64,000 bases of DNA. Source: Candidatus Fimadaptatus faecigallinarum (GTDB taxonomy: Bacteria; Bacillota; Clostridia; Christensenellales; Aristaeellaceae). The notes below the pieces were generated by a model that worked only from the letters and a program-made list of their open reading frames with translations, searched no databases and was not told the DNA's origin. Every line of letters begins with the position of its first letter. Positions within the stretch are counted from its first letter, which is position 1. Of the stretch, positions 26,280-35,809 are shown piece after piece. The stretch is taken from contig DVNK01000039.1 in NCBI GenBank assembly GCA_018714445.1, positions 1 through 64,000 of the forward strand, in the 5' to 3' direction. The position numbers and the translations under genes are program-made.

Positions 26280-28517
26280 ATGGCTCTTTTCGGCAGGAGC
26301 AAGACACAGGTAAACGACAATCGCCGCGTCGTGCGCGGCTATCGGCTGATGGTGACAAGCATTGCAATATTATTCATAGCAACTATCTTTTATCTGGGCC
26401 GCATATCGTATCTATCGGGCCGCAATGTCGATTCCATGTTGCGCGACGTGTGCACACAGTACGCACATACGCTGGATGAGCGCGTGAACGCTCAACTCTC
26501 TGAACTGCGCGCAATTGCCAATACGCTGGAAGCCAGCGGCCTGAACACATATGAGGAATGCATAGAACTGCTGTCCCGCCAGGACACCGTATACAAGCGC
26601 ATGGGCATAGTCGCCACCGACGGCATGCTCTACTCGACCGGCGTTGAGCCCCGCTCGCTGGCGGAGGCCGACTCGCAGAAAATTCAGCTCATACGCCAGC
26701 GCACCGGCTCATACGGCCTGGTCACCGCCACGTTTGAGGACAATGACGGCCAAAGCGTAGTGCTGTGCGCCGCCAATCTGTCCGGAAACGGCCCGATATC
26801 GGGCATGCTGTACGCCATACTGTCCGAGGAGCTGTTCTCGGAGCTGACGATGGGCGGCGCTACGTCGGACGACTACGTATGCGTGACCGATCAGACCGGC
26901 AAGTTCCTTAATATGACGCCCGCGCTCAGCGACGTGGTGCATCAGGATGACGAACTGCTAAGTGGTTTGCGCAGCGCGCTGCTCGAATCGGCGCACGGCA
27001 ACTTCAACGTGGTGGGCTGGGGCGACTACCGGCTGGCCACCGCACAGCTCAGCTATAACGGCTGGCTCATGGCCCAGCTCACGCCCACCTCCGAGGTGTG
27101 GGACATCGATGCGCGCGACGCTACCGCCGGCGCCGTGATATCGCTCACGCTGCTGGCCATTGCAATAACCATTTCGGCGTTTGCGCTCTGGCGCAAGGTG
27201 CGCGGTCAGGAAAACCGCGTGCGCGAGGCCGGCCGCGACCCGATAACCGGCATATACAACCACCTGGGCTTCGCCGACGCCGCCGCGACGCTGTTGAGGC
27301 GCGCCGGCACACAGCGCTTTGCACTGGTATGCCTGCGCACCGACGTGCAGGACGTGTACGGTTCACTCTACGGCTATTCGACCGGGCGGCGCGTGCTGGA
27401 AGACATGGCGCGCATCATAAACGCCGAATGCGAGTCGGGCGAGGCCTGCGCCCGAATGGAGGGCGGCCAATTCCTGATGCTGCTCAGATTCAGCGACACC
27501 GCCGACGTGCTGCTGCGCGTCAAGGCGCTCAACTCGCACCTGCTGACGCGGCTGTCGCTGCGCACTCACCTGCACTACGGCATATATGTGACCGGCGACG
27601 GCCTGTTGCCGCTCAATCAGATGATAGAGCGCGCGGCGGAAGCCGCCCGACGCGTGATGCGCAAGGGCGATTTGGTCGGACTGTACGACGACGAGCTGCA
27701 CCGCCGCCAGCAACAGGACGAAGCGCTGCTGGCCCGCGCCGCCGACGCGCTCAAGTCGGGCGAGTTCGAAGTGCGTTACCTGCCGCTGCGCGACGCAAAT
27801 ACGCTTGAGATAGTCGCCGCGGAGGCCGTGGCGCTGTGGCACCTGCCCGACGGCACCGTGCTGCCGCCGGCCGAGTTCATGCCACTGCTGGCGCGCAACT
27901 CCATGGCCGGCCCGCTCAACCAGTTCATACTGGAGCGCGCATGCCATGACCTGCGCGCCGAGCTCGACGCCGGACGCACGCCCAGCCGCGTGCTGGTTCA
28001 CATGGCGCGCGAATGCCTGATAGACGGCGCGTTCCTGCGCTCGGCGCAGCAGCTGACGCAGCAATACGCATTAAGCTACTCAAAACTGGAGGTCGTGCTG
28101 GGCGAATCGGTGTTCGCCGACGCCGCGGCGCTCAACGCCAACGCAATACAGCAACTGCATGCCGCCGGCATGCGCGTATGCGTGGACGATTACGGCCAGG
28201 GTTCGGGTTCGCTGTGCGCGTTTGGCGACATGCCGGTCGACGCGATACGGCTGGCCGACGCGTTCTGTGAGCGCACGACCGAGACCGACAAAGGCCTTGA
28301 ACTGCTGCGCGGACTGGTCGCTCTGGCCAATTCGCTGCACATGGACGTATACGCCGGCGCCGTCACATCCGCACAGCTGGAGCTGTTGCGCGCCAGCGGC
28401 TGCATGTGCGTACAGCGCGTGCTGGATGCGCCGGACAGTTCCGCCGAATACTGCTCACTCAGCGACGTACGCCCCGAGCCTCAGCCCGAGTCCGACGGTT
28501 TCGATGACTGGGCATAG
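26280..28517 (+). CDS. Membrane sensor with degenerate GGDEF and EAL domains
   Basis: The 745-residue protein has a membrane helix (about 24-42), an extracytoplasmic sensor of about 240 residues (Cache-like by position), a second helix (about 282-305), a GGDEF-fold domain (about 320-470) and an EAL-fold domain (about 485-720). The cyclase motif is RMEGGQF instead of GGDEF. In the EAL domain the ExL signature reads EAVALW, the metal-binding DDFGTG reads DDYGQGSGSL with a preceding ETN-like site missing, and the AEGVE-type Glu is replaced (YAGAVTS). Both domains therefore look catalytically dead and may bind c-di-GMP or a partner instead. A terminator follows 27 bp after the stop. Confidence 0.88.
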   Translation: MALFGRSKTQVNDNRRVVRGYRLMVTSIAILFIATIFYLGRISYLSGRNVDSMLRDVCTQYAHTLDERVNAQLSELRAIANTLEASGLNTYEECIELLSRQDTVYKRMGIVATDGMLYSTGVEPRSLAEADSQKIQLIRQRTGSYGLVTATFEDNDGQSVVLCAANLSGNGPISGMLYAILSEELFSELTMGGATSDDYVCVTDQTGKFLNMTPALSDVVHQDDELLSGLRSALLESAHGNFNVVGWGDYRLATAQLSYNGWLMAQLTPTSEVWDIDARDATAGAVISLTLLAIAITISAFALWRKVRGQENRVREAGRDPITGIYNHLGFADAAATLLRRAGTQRFALVCLRTDVQDVYGSLYGYSTGRRVLEDMARIINAECESGEACARMEGGQFLMLLRFSDTADVLLRVKALNSHLLTRLSLRTHLHYGIYVTGDGLLPLNQMIERAAEAARRVMRKGDLVGLYDDELHRRQQQDEALLARAADALKSGEFEVRYLPLRDANTLEIVAAEAVALWHLPDGTVLPPAEFMPLLARNSMAGPLNQFILERACHDLRAELDAGRTPSRVLVHMARECLIDGAFLRSAQQLTQQYALSYSKLEVVLGESVFADAAALNANAIQQLHAAGMRVCVDDYGQGSGSLCAFGDMPVDAIRLADAFCERTTETDKGLELLRGLVALANSLHMDVYAGAVTSAQLELLRASGCMCVQRVLDAPDSSAEYCSLSDVRPEPQPESDGFDDWA

Positions 28518-28543
28518 CCGCGCGCTCAACCGCTCATATCATC

Positions 28544-28586
28544 ACCGGGCCGCCGCGTCGGATTGCGCAGTGGCCCGGTTTTATAT
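28544..28586 (+). terminator. Terminator of the GGDEF/EAL-like gene
   Basis: An 8-bp stem, ACCGGGCC with GGCCCGGT, is followed by TTTATAT. It lies 27 bp after the stop codon. Confidence 0.75.
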
Positions 28587-28724
28587 CCGCTTGAGCAAAG
28601 CGGTTGCAACATGGGCACATGCCAAAACCGCCATCGCCGCCTTGCGCAACAGCCCGCAGGCGCAGGACATGCTCATTGACTCGAAACGACGCGCATTATT
28701 AGACCTTGCCAATACAAAGTCCAA

Positions 28725-29545
28725 CCGCCGCCGCGTATCATACCGGGCCTGGCCCGCATTGCCCCAATCAGACGCGCTCTGCCGCCGACACGCGCATCGC
28801 CGTGCCCGAATACGGCATTGCCCCGGTCACGCATCGCGCGCCGGGGCACAAGCAGCCGTCAAAGCGTATATCTTTTCTATGCCAAACGTGCTCAGGTCCA
28901 GCGAATTCACGCTCTTGCCCATCAGCGCCGCCGCGTATCATACCGGGCCTGGCCCGCATTGCCCCAATCAGATGCGCTCTATCGCCTACACATGCAGCGC
29001 CGCGCCCGAATACGGCATTGCCCCGGTCACGCATCGCGCGCCGGGGCACAAACAGCCATCAAAGCGTATATCTATTTTATGCCAAACATGCTCAGGTCCA
29101 GCGAATTCACGCCCTTGCCCATCAGCGCCGCCGCGTATCATACCGGGCCTGGCCCGCATTGCCCCAATCAGATGCGCTCTGTCACCGGCACGCACAGCGC
29201 CGCGCCCGAATATGGCGTTGCCCCGGTCACGCATCGCGCGCCGGGGCACAAGCAGCCGTCAAAGCGTATATCTTTTCTATGCAAAACGTGCTCAGGTCCA
29301 GCGAATTCACGCCCTTGCCCATCAGCGCCGCTGCGTATCATACCGGGCCTGGCCCGCATTGCCCTGATCAGATGCGCTCTGCCGACGGCACGCGCAGCGC
29401 CGCGCCCGAATATGGCATTGCCCCGGTCACGCATCGCGCGCCGGGGCACCAAACAGCCGTCAAAGCGTATATCTATTCTATGCCAAACATGCTCAGGTCC
29501 AGCGAATTCACGCCCTTGCCCATCAGCGCCGCCGCGTATCTGCCC
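28725..29545. repeat. 200-bp tandem repeat, four copies, derived from the 3' end of the M16 gene
   Basis: Marker TACCGGGCCT recurs at 28741, 28941, 29141 and 29341. CTCAGGTCCAGCGAATTCAC recurs at 28891, 29091 and 29291 and again at 29491 inside the M16 peptidase gene. Each unit holds a copy of about 70 bp encoding the last 22 or so residues of the peptidase, its stop region (TAG kept near 29073, AAG in the other two), then a G+C hairpin (GCCCCGG with CCGGGGC). The array fills the gap between two convergent genes. Confidence 0.92.
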
Positions 29546-30726
29546 GACAGCGCCTGGCGCATCACTCGATCCACGTCATCCAGCGTGACGGCGTTTATGC
29601 GGCTGATGACCTGATCCTCGTTTACGGTGTCGCCCATCAGCAGCATCCGCCGGCCCAGCGCCGACATGCGGCTCGACGCGCTCTCCAGGCCCAGTATATA
29701 TGAGCCCTTGAGTTGCTCGCGCGCCTGAGTGAACTCGCGCTCGCTTATGCCGCCGTCCAGCGCGCGGTCGATCTCGTCGCGCAGCGACTCCAGCACGTTC
29801 TGCGCGTGTTCGGGGCTGGTGCCCGCATATATCGCCAGCGCGCCGCAATCGCGATAGCTGGTCGGGTACGAGTACACCGAATACGCCTGACCCTGTTCCT
29901 CGCGTATCCGCTGGAACAGCCGCGACGACATCGCCCCGCCGAACAGGTTGTTGAATATGCTCAGCGCGTACACGTCGTTGGACCCGATCTCCACGCCCCG
30001 CGCGCCCAGGCAGATCTGCACCTGCTCTATGTCCTTCTCGCGGCGCATGACGCCGTATTGCAGTTCGCACCGGCTCAGCGCCGACGCCTCGCCCCGCATG
30101 TCCCAGCTCCCGAACATGCGCTGCGCCAGCTCTACAACCTGCGACCAGTCGTAGTGACCCGCCAGCGCCAGCACAGTGTTGGCCGGCCGATACATGCGCG
30201 CACGATACGCGGCCAGCTCGTCACGCTTGAACGCGCGTATGTTGTCAGCCGGGCCGAGTATCGTCATGCCCAGCGAATGCTCGCCGAACAGCGCCTTGGC
30301 CAGCATCTCGAACACCACGTCCTCGGGCGAATCCTCGTTCATGCCTATCTCTTCCAGTATAACGCCCTTTTCCTTTTCGAACTCCTCGGGCGCGAGCTTG
30401 GCGCGCAGCACCATGTCGGACAGCATGTCCAGCGCCAGCTCTATATGCTCATCTATCACCTTTATGTAGTAGCAGGTGCATTCCTTGGAAGTGAACGCGT
30501 TGAGCTGCGCGCCCACGGCGTCGGTCTGTTCGGCTATGTCGCGGGCGGTGCGGGTTTCGGTGCCCTTGAACAGCATGTGCTCCAGGAAGTGCGACATGCC
30601 GTTTTCCTCAGGGCGCTCATACTGCGAGCCGGCGCCTATCCACACGCCCACCGACACCGAGCGGAAATGCTCCAGCCGCTCGCCGATTATTGTCAGTCCA
30701 TTGTCCAGCACAAGTTTATCGTACAT
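29473..30726 (-). CDS. M16 family zinc peptidase (mitochondrial-processing-peptidase-like)
   Basis: The 417-residue protein is the single-unit M16B type found after pnp in Firmicutes (MlpA/YmxG in B. subtilis). The inverted zinc motif HFLEHMLFKG is near residue 48, with the distal Glu ligand in GVILEEIGMNEDSPED. The C-terminal half keeps the R/Y substrate-anchoring region (YSVYSYPTSYRDCGALAIYAG). The ATG at 30726 has GGGAG 7 nt upstream. In B. subtilis MlpA affects extracellular protease expression; the role here is unknown. The 3' end is part of the 200-bp array, with three degenerate copies of the C-terminal coding sequence downstream. Confidence 0.92.
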   Translation of the reverse strand: MYDKLVLDNGLTIIGERLEHFRSVSVGVWIGAGSQYERPEENGMSHFLEHMLFKGTETRTARDIAEQTDAVGAQLNAFTSKECTCYYIKVIDEHIELALDMLSDMVLRAKLAPEEFEKEKGVILEEIGMNEDSPEDVVFEMLAKALFGEHSLGMTILGPADNIRAFKRDELAAYRARMYRPANTVLALAGHYDWSQVVELAQRMFGSWDMRGEASALSRCELQYGVMRREKDIEQVQICLGARGVEIGSNDVYALSIFNNLFGGAMSSRLFQRIREEQGQAYSVYSYPTSYRDCGALAIYAGTSPEHAQNVLESLRDEIDRALDGGISEREFTQAREQLKGSYILGLESASSRMSALGRRMLLMGDTVNEDQVISRINAVTLDDVDRVMRQALSGRYAAALMGKGVNSLDLSMFGIE

Positions 30727-30916
30727 TGGCACGCTCCCAATACTTTTTGTTTATATTATGTCCGCACATGGCGAATCCATCCGCGCGGTTTATTGATTGC
30801 GCAAGCTCTGCCCGGGGTATGCGCGCGGCGTTTTGCTTTACACGGATTGCGGCCCGCTGCTAAAGCTGCATGCAAGTTTCACAGGCAGAGCGCATGTTGC
30901 GCCGCGCCGACCGCCG

Positions 30917-31222
30917 TCAGTCCGCCTCCTGCACGCGGCGCATCACTCCGTCGACGAGCGCGTACTTGCGGCGGCGGTTTATGTCAATCTTGCGCTCAAT
31001 CTCGGCCTGCATGTCAAGGCCCAGAATCTGGCCCAGGCCCAGTATGTATATCATCGCATCCGCCAGTTCCTCGCCGACGTTGCCGTTTTTTCGGCAGTAC
31101 GCCTCAAACGCCTCGCCCAGCTCGCCGTATGCCAGGCAGAACTCCAGATTGACGTCGGTCACATTAAACCCCTTGTCGAGCTTGTTCTGGTACACTTCCT
31201 GCTGCATCTCGCGCAGCGTCAT
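30917..31222 (-). CDS. MazG-like nucleotide pyrophosphohydrolase
   Basis: The 101-residue all-alpha protein shows the MazG-type metal motif: the first half in AYGELGEAFEAY and the second in VGEELADAMIYILGLG. Such enzymes hydrolyse non-canonical or excess NTPs to NMP and pyrophosphate. I choose the ATG at 31222 because GGGAG is 9 nt upstream; the two upstream ATGs fall too close to that site. It lies between pnp and the M16 gene on the minus strand and may be cotranscribed with pnp by read-through of a weak terminator. Confidence 0.82.
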   Translation of the reverse strand: MTLREMQQEVYQNKLDKGFNVTDVNLEFCLAYGELGEAFEAYCRKNGNVGEELADAMIYILGLGQILGLDMQAEIERKIDINRRRKYALVDGVMRRVQEAD

Positions 31223-31243
31223 AGGCATCATCTCCCGCGATAT

Positions 31244-31282
31244 CAAAAGCGGGGCACGGCGCGCACGGCGCTCATGCCCCGG
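31244..31282 (-). terminator. Possible terminator after pnp
   Basis: On the minus strand CGGGGCA pairs with TGCCCCG around an inner GCGC/GCGC helix, and CTTTTGAT follows. It lies between pnp and the MazG-like gene. Confidence 0.5.
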
Positions 31283-31288
31283 GATTTA

Positions 31289-33457
31289 TCAGTTGTTGGG
31301 CCTGCGGGGCGGACGGCGCTCACGGTCGCCGAACGACGGCCGCGGCGGACGGCGCACCGGCATATCGTTGTTGGTGTAGGTTATGTCGTTGCGCACCAGG
31401 TTTATGCGGCCCTGCGAGTCTATCTCGGCCACGCGCACCTCGAGTTCGTCGCCGATGTTGACCACGTCCTCGACCTTGTCTACGCGCTTGTCAGCCAGCT
31501 TGGATATGTGCACCAGGCCGTCCTTGCCCGGCGCAAACTCGACGAACGCGCCAAACTGCATTATGCGCACTACCTTGCCCTTGAACACGTCGCCGACCTG
31601 CGGATCCTTGGCTATGCCCTCTATCATCGAGCGGGCGCGCTTGGAGGCTTCCTCGTCGGGCGTGGAGATGTACACGCGGCCATCGTCCTCGATGTCGATC
31701 TTGACGCCGGTCTCGGCGATGATCTTGTTTATCATCTTGCCGCCGGGGCCTATGACCTCGCGGATCTTGTCGGGGTTTATCATGAAGCGGGTTATCTTGG
31801 GCGCGTACTTGCTCATGTGATCGCGCGGCGCGGGCAGGCATTCGAGCATCTTGCCCAGTATGAACATGCGCGCGTCGTGGGCCTGGCTGAGCGCCTGGCG
31901 CAGTATCGGCTCGTCGATGCCCTTTATCTTTATGTCCATCTGAATGGCGGTTATGCCCTCGGTGGTGCCGGCGACCTTGAAGTCCATGTCGCCCAGGAAG
32001 TCCTCAAGGCCCTGTATGTCGGTCAGTATCGCGACCTTGCCGGAGTCGTCGGCAGCCTTTATCAGGCCCATCGCCGCGCCGGCCACGGGGCGCTTTATCG
32101 GCACGCCCGCATCCATCAGCGACAGCGTGGAGCCGCACACCGATGCCTGCGACGTCGAGCCGTTCGAGCTCATGACCTCACTGACCAGGCGTATCGCATA
32201 CGGGAACTCTTCCTCGGAGGGTATCATAGGCTCCAGCGCACGTTCAGCCAGCGCGCCATGGCCTATCTCGCGACGGCCCGGGCCGCGCATCGGCTTGGCC
32301 TCGCCAGTGGAATACGGCGGGAAGTTGTACTGATGCATGTAGCGCTTGGAGTCCTCATTGCTCAGGCCGTCCAGTATCTGCACGTCGCCCATAGCGCCCA
32401 GCGTGACCACGGTAAGCACCTGGGTCTGACCGCGCGTAAACACCGCGCTGCCATGCGTGCGGGGCAGCAGGCCGGTCTCGCACCATATCGGGCGCACCTC
32501 GGTCAGCGCACGGCCGTCGGGACGTATGCCGGCATCGAGTATCTTGCCGCGCATTATCTCCTTCTTGAGCGCATAGAGCGCGTCGTCTATCTCGCGCTCG
32601 CGGCCCTCGAACTCGGTGTCGAAGTGCTCATGCGCCTCGGCGGTCACGACGGCCTCGCGGTCCTCGCGCTCGTAGCGGTCGAACGTGTCGAACGCCCAGT
32701 ACATGCGGTCATACGAGAAGTCGTGCACCGCAGCCTTGACGTCGTCGCCCACGACCTCAAGCGGGAACTCGCGCTTGGGCTTGCCTATCTCCGCGACTAT
32801 CTGCTCCTGGAACGCGACGAGCTTCTTTATCTCCTCGTGCGCCAGCAGTATGCCCTTGAGCATGACCTCCTCGGTCACCTCGTTGGCGCCCGCCTCGACC
32901 ATCATGACGGCGTCCTTGGTACCGGACACGGTCAGGTTCAGGTCGGACGCAGCGCGCTGCTCATCATTGGGATTTATCACGAATTCGCCGTCTACCAGGC
33001 CGACATTGACCGAACCGGTCGGACCGGCGAAGGGTATATCGCTTATGCTCAGCGCTATCGACGAGCCTATCATCGCCGGTATCTCAGGCGGCTGATTGGT
33101 ATCCACCGACAGCACCGTCGCGACCACCTGCACGTCGTTGCGCATGCCCTTGGGGAACAGCGGACGTATCGGACGGTCGATCAGGCGGGAGGTCAGTATC
33201 GCCTTTTCGGTGGGCCGGCCCTCGCGCTTTATGAAGCCGCCGGGTATCTTGCCGACCGAGTACAGCTTTTCCTCAAACTCCACGCTCAGCGGGAAGAAGT
33301 CCATGCCCGCGCGCGGCTGAGCCGCCGCAGTGGCGCACACCAGCACCACCGTGTCTCCGTAGCGCACAAGCACGCTGCCGTTGGCCTGCTGCGCGTACTT
33401 GCCGAATTCCAGCGTGAGCGTGCGCCCGGCCAACTCCATTGAATAGGTCTTTTCCAT
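31289..33457 (-). CDS. pnp: Polyribonucleotide nucleotidyltransferase (PNPase)
   Basis: PNPase degrades RNA 3'-5' by phosphorolysis. The 722-residue product has two RNase PH domains (about 1-225 and 300-530) flanking a helical linker, the [17 protein letters not shown] active-site region in the second, a KH domain ([15 protein letters not shown]) and an S1 domain, ending in an Arg/Pro-rich tail. AAGGAGG lies before the ATG at 33457. As in B. subtilis it follows rpsO, but a 950-bp gap with a terminator and a repeat array now separates them. Confidence 0.98.
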   Translation of the reverse strand: MEKTYSMELAGRTLTLEFGKYAQQANGSVLVRYGDTVVLVCATAAAQPRAGMDFFPLSVEFEEKLYSVGKIPGGFIKREGRPTEKAILTSRLIDRPIRPLFPKGMRNDVQVVATVLSVDTNQPPEIPAMIGSSIALSISDIPFAGPTGSVNVGLVDGEFVINPNDEQRAASDLNLTVSGTKDAVMMVEAGANEVTEEVMLKGILLAHEEIKKLVAFQEQIVAEIGKPKREFPLEVVGDDVKAAVHDFSYDRMYWAFDTFDRYEREDREAVVTAEAHEHFDTEFEGREREIDDALYALKKEIMRGKILDAGIRPDGRALTEVRPIWCETGLLPRTHGSAVFTRGQTQVLTVVTLGAMGDVQILDGLSNEDSKRYMHQYNFPPYSTGEAKPMRGPGRREIGHGALAERALEPMIPSEEEFPYAIRLVSEVMSSNGSTSQASVCGSTLSLMDAGVPIKRPVAGAAMGLIKAADDSGKVAILTDIQGLEDFLGDMDFKVAGTTEGITAIQMDIKIKGIDEPILRQALSQAHDARMFILGKMLECLPAPRDHMSKYAPKITRFMINPDKIREVIGPGGKMINKIIAETGVKIDIEDDGRVYISTPDEEASKRARSMIEGIAKDPQVGDVFKGKVVRIMQFGAFVEFAPGKDGLVHISKLADKRVDKVEDVVNIGDELEVRVAEIDSQGRINLVRNDITYTNNDMPVRRPPRPSFGDRERRPPRRPNN

Positions 33458-33880
33458 GCTTTGCCTCCTTTCAGGCAACCTGTCTATATCAACCTTTTTA
33501 TTGATAACACTGTCAGATGCGCCGTGCTGTCGACATGCCGTGGACAGCGCCATTCAAGGCATATCCGGCGCGGCATATATGGGACTTGGCCACCCAGGAC
33601 GCGGCGCGCCGGTCCCGGCGCCAAGTTTGATGTGCGTATGAGCCGCCTGCGCATCGGTTTCCGGCGGCGCAAACCCGCACCGTTCGGGCACGCCCGCCGC
33701 GCATTGCGACCGAAAACCGCTGCGACGCAGTTGCCGGGCTCTTGCGCTGCCGTGCATGCTGCGTCTGCCATGCAATGCTTGCGCTTATCGCCTGCCGCAT
33801 TGCACCGGCGAGCCGCCCGTGATGCATATTCGGCCTTAGTGTGCTTTAACCGCCGCTTACGCATATACAGCGCGCCCGGC

Positions 33881-34210
33881 GTCAGCTAATCGCCGCGATG
33901 CATCCGGCGGCCGCGCGCAAGACGTCAGCTAATCGCCGCGATGTACCCGGCGGCCGTGCGCTCGATGTCAGCCAATCCGGCGGCCACGCACTCGACGTCA
34001 GCTAATCGCCGCGATACATCAGGCGGCCGCACACCCGGCGTCAGCTAATCGCCGCAATGCACCCAGCAGCCGCGCGTCCGGCGTCAGCTAATCGCCGCGA
34101 TGCATCCAGCAGCCGCGCACTCGACGTCAGCAAATCACCGCGATGCACCCGGCAGCCGCGCACCCAGCGTCAACTAATCGCCGCGATGCATCCGGCAGCC
34201 ACGCCCGGCA
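33881..34210. repeat. 43-bp tandem repeat, about 7.7 copies
   Basis: GTCAGC (or a variant) recurs at 33881, 33924, 33967, 33997, 34040, 34083, 34126 and 34169. The spacing is 43 bp apart from one 13-bp deletion. The core is GTCAGCTAATCGCCGCGATG followed by a GGCGGCCGCGC-type half. It lies between pnp and rpsO. Its length equals that of the array at 18491 but its sequence does not. Nothing else is seen from 33458 to 33880. Confidence 0.9.
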
Positions 34211-34259
34211 TGACACGCGCGCCCGGCCTGCCGCCGCGGCACGCGCCCGCACGGCTTTT

Positions 34260-34302
34260 AAAAAAGCCGCCGCTTGGCAGGCCTTCCTGCCAAACGACGG
34301 CG
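34260..34302 (-). terminator. Rho-independent terminator of rpsO
   Basis: On the minus strand a 16-bp stem with G-U pairs (34287-34302 with 34266-34281, loop AAGG-type) is followed by six T residues. It lies about 110 bp after the rpsO stop. Confidence 0.9.
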
Positions 34303-34409
34303 CTTGTACCGATCCAACAGCGGCCTGCCCGGCCTTTTCCGCGCAGTCGACGAATCGCTTTGCGCTTGCCGGAGCCGTACCGCGGGCGCAAAGTTCACTT
34401 CTCTTTAGC

Positions 34410-34667
34410 TTACTTCCTCAGGCCGAGCTTGGCGACCAGCGCGCGGTAACGCTCTATGTCCTTGCGCTTGAGGTAGTCCAGCAGACCGCGCCGCTGGCCA
34501 ACCATCAGCAGCAGGCCGCGCCGCGAATGATGGTCGTTCTTGTTGTCGCGCAGATGCTCGTTGAGGTGGTTGATGCGCGCAGTCAGCAGCGCGACCTGTA
34601 CCTCGGGAGAACCCGTATCGCCCTCATGCGTGGCGTATTCATTGATGATAGCCGTCTTGTCGATCAT
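34410..34667 (-). CDS. rpsO: 30S ribosomal protein S15
   Basis: An 85-residue protein with the S15 pattern: [23 protein letters not shown], then [19 protein letters not shown] and a C-terminal [22 protein letters not shown]. It binds 16S rRNA in the platform and is normally autoregulated through its leader. It has its own promoter at 34785-34813, inside the end of ribF, and an AAGGAGG site. Confidence 0.98.
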   Translation of the reverse strand: MIDKTAIINEYATHEGDTGSPEVQVALLTARINHLNEHLRDNKNDHHSRRGLLLMVGQRRGLLDYLKRKDIERYRALVAKLGLRK

Positions 34668-34784
34668 GGTGTATTCCTCCTTATTTCATTACGCCGCCGA
34701 CTACGCAAAGCGTCGGAGCTGCGCCAAGCCTGGCCTGCGGCAGCCGCCGCGCACCTACCGGTCGCGCGACAAATCACGAACTCT

Positions 34785-34813
34785 ATTTTACCATGTTATC
34801 ATCGGTTTGTAAA
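34785..34813 (-). promoter_or_regulatory. Sigma-A promoter of rpsO
   Basis: On the minus strand TTTACA (34808-34813), 17 bp spacer, TAAAAT (34785-34790). The -35 lies in the last codons of ribF, leaving a leader of about 110 nt for rpsO. Confidence 0.65.
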
Positions 34814-35806
34814 CGTTAAATTTGTTATCTGAAGCTTATTTTGCGGCGTACGCTCAGCATTCAGCGCCGCCAGCAGGCCGTCATGCGCCTGGAAGTACGC
34901 CCGCGCATTGGCCTTGTCGCGCTCTACCTGCTCGCGCAGTTCCTCCACGCCGTCGAATTTGCGCTCGGGCCGCCCGAACTCAATGAACCGCACGGTCATA
35001 TACTGGCCGTACACGTCGCCCACGTCTTGGAGCACATGCGCCTCGCAGGTCATGTGTCCGCTGGGCACGGTCGGCTGCGAACCTATGTTCAACACTCCCG
35101 GCAGCCACTCCCCGCCAAAGTTCAGCGCGCATATGTATACGCCCGCGCGCGGCAGCGCCCGTCCCGGCGCTATGTTCAGATTGGCCGTCGGAAAGCCCAG
35201 CCTGCGCCCCAGCCGCTTGCCATGCGCCACCGTTCCACTGAGCTCATACGGCCGCCCCAACAGCTCGCTGACGCCCGCTATGTCGCCCTCAGCCAATTTT
35301 TGCCGCACCCGCGTCGACGACACCGCACAGCCATCCATCTCAACCGGCGGCACTATGACCACGTCAAAGCCCAGCTCGTCGCCCAGCCGTCTGAGCTCGT
35401 CCGGCCCACACGCGCCGCGGTCGCCAAACGTGTAGTTGTATCCCGCTACAATCGCCCGCACCCGCAGCTTGTCCGCCAGATCGCGCGCGAATGCCTCGCC
35501 CGGCCGGCGCGCAAACTCCGCCGTAAACGCCTCGCACACCGTCGCGTCCAGTCCCAACGCCGCCAGCGCCGCCAGCTTTTCGTCCAGCGACTGTATGTCG
35601 CCGGGCGCGCACTCGGGCCGCAACACGCGCAACGGATTTACGTCAAACGTCACCGCCACCGCCGCCACGCCCCGCGCCCGCGCCTGACGCACCGCTTCGG
35701 CGATCAGCGCCGCGTGGCCCGCATGCACGCCGTCAAACATGCCCAGCGCCGCCACGCACGGCCCGGCTGACCGCGCATACTCGTCCATATCACGATATAC
35801 CTGCAT
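34799..35806 (-). CDS. ribF: Bifunctional riboflavin kinase / FAD synthetase
   Basis: RibF makes FMN and FAD from riboflavin. The 335-residue protein has an N-terminal nucleotidyltransferase domain (GMFDGVHAGH, the HxGH-like motif, and VSSTRVRQKL for the SSTRIR motif). A C-terminal riboflavin kinase domain follows, with GKRLGRRLGFPTANL, GVYICAL and GVLNIGSQPT. It starts 3 nt after the truB stop and ends the rbfA-nrnA-truB-ribF run. The last residues (NLTFTNR) overlap the rpsO promoter. Confidence 0.96.
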   Translation of the reverse strand: MQVYRDMDEYARSAGPCVAALGMFDGVHAGHAALIAEAVRQARARGVAAVAVTFDVNPLRVLRPECAPGDIQSLDEKLAALAALGLDATVCEAFTAEFARRPGEAFARDLADKLRVRAIVAGYNYTFGDRGACGPDELRRLGDELGFDVVIVPPVEMDGCAVSSTRVRQKLAEGDIAGVSELLGRPYELSGTVAHGKRLGRRLGFPTANLNIAPGRALPRAGVYICALNFGGEWLPGVLNIGSQPTVPSGHMTCEAHVLQDVGDVYGQYMTVRFIEFGRPERKFDGVEELREQVERDKANARAYFQAHDGLLAALNAERTPQNKLQITNLTFTNR

Positions 35807-35809
35807 ACC

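Noticed and set aside
28768-29452. Overlapping open frames of 85-95 residues on the minus strand
   Set aside because: They are copies of one another produced by the 200-bp repeat, without ribosome sites.
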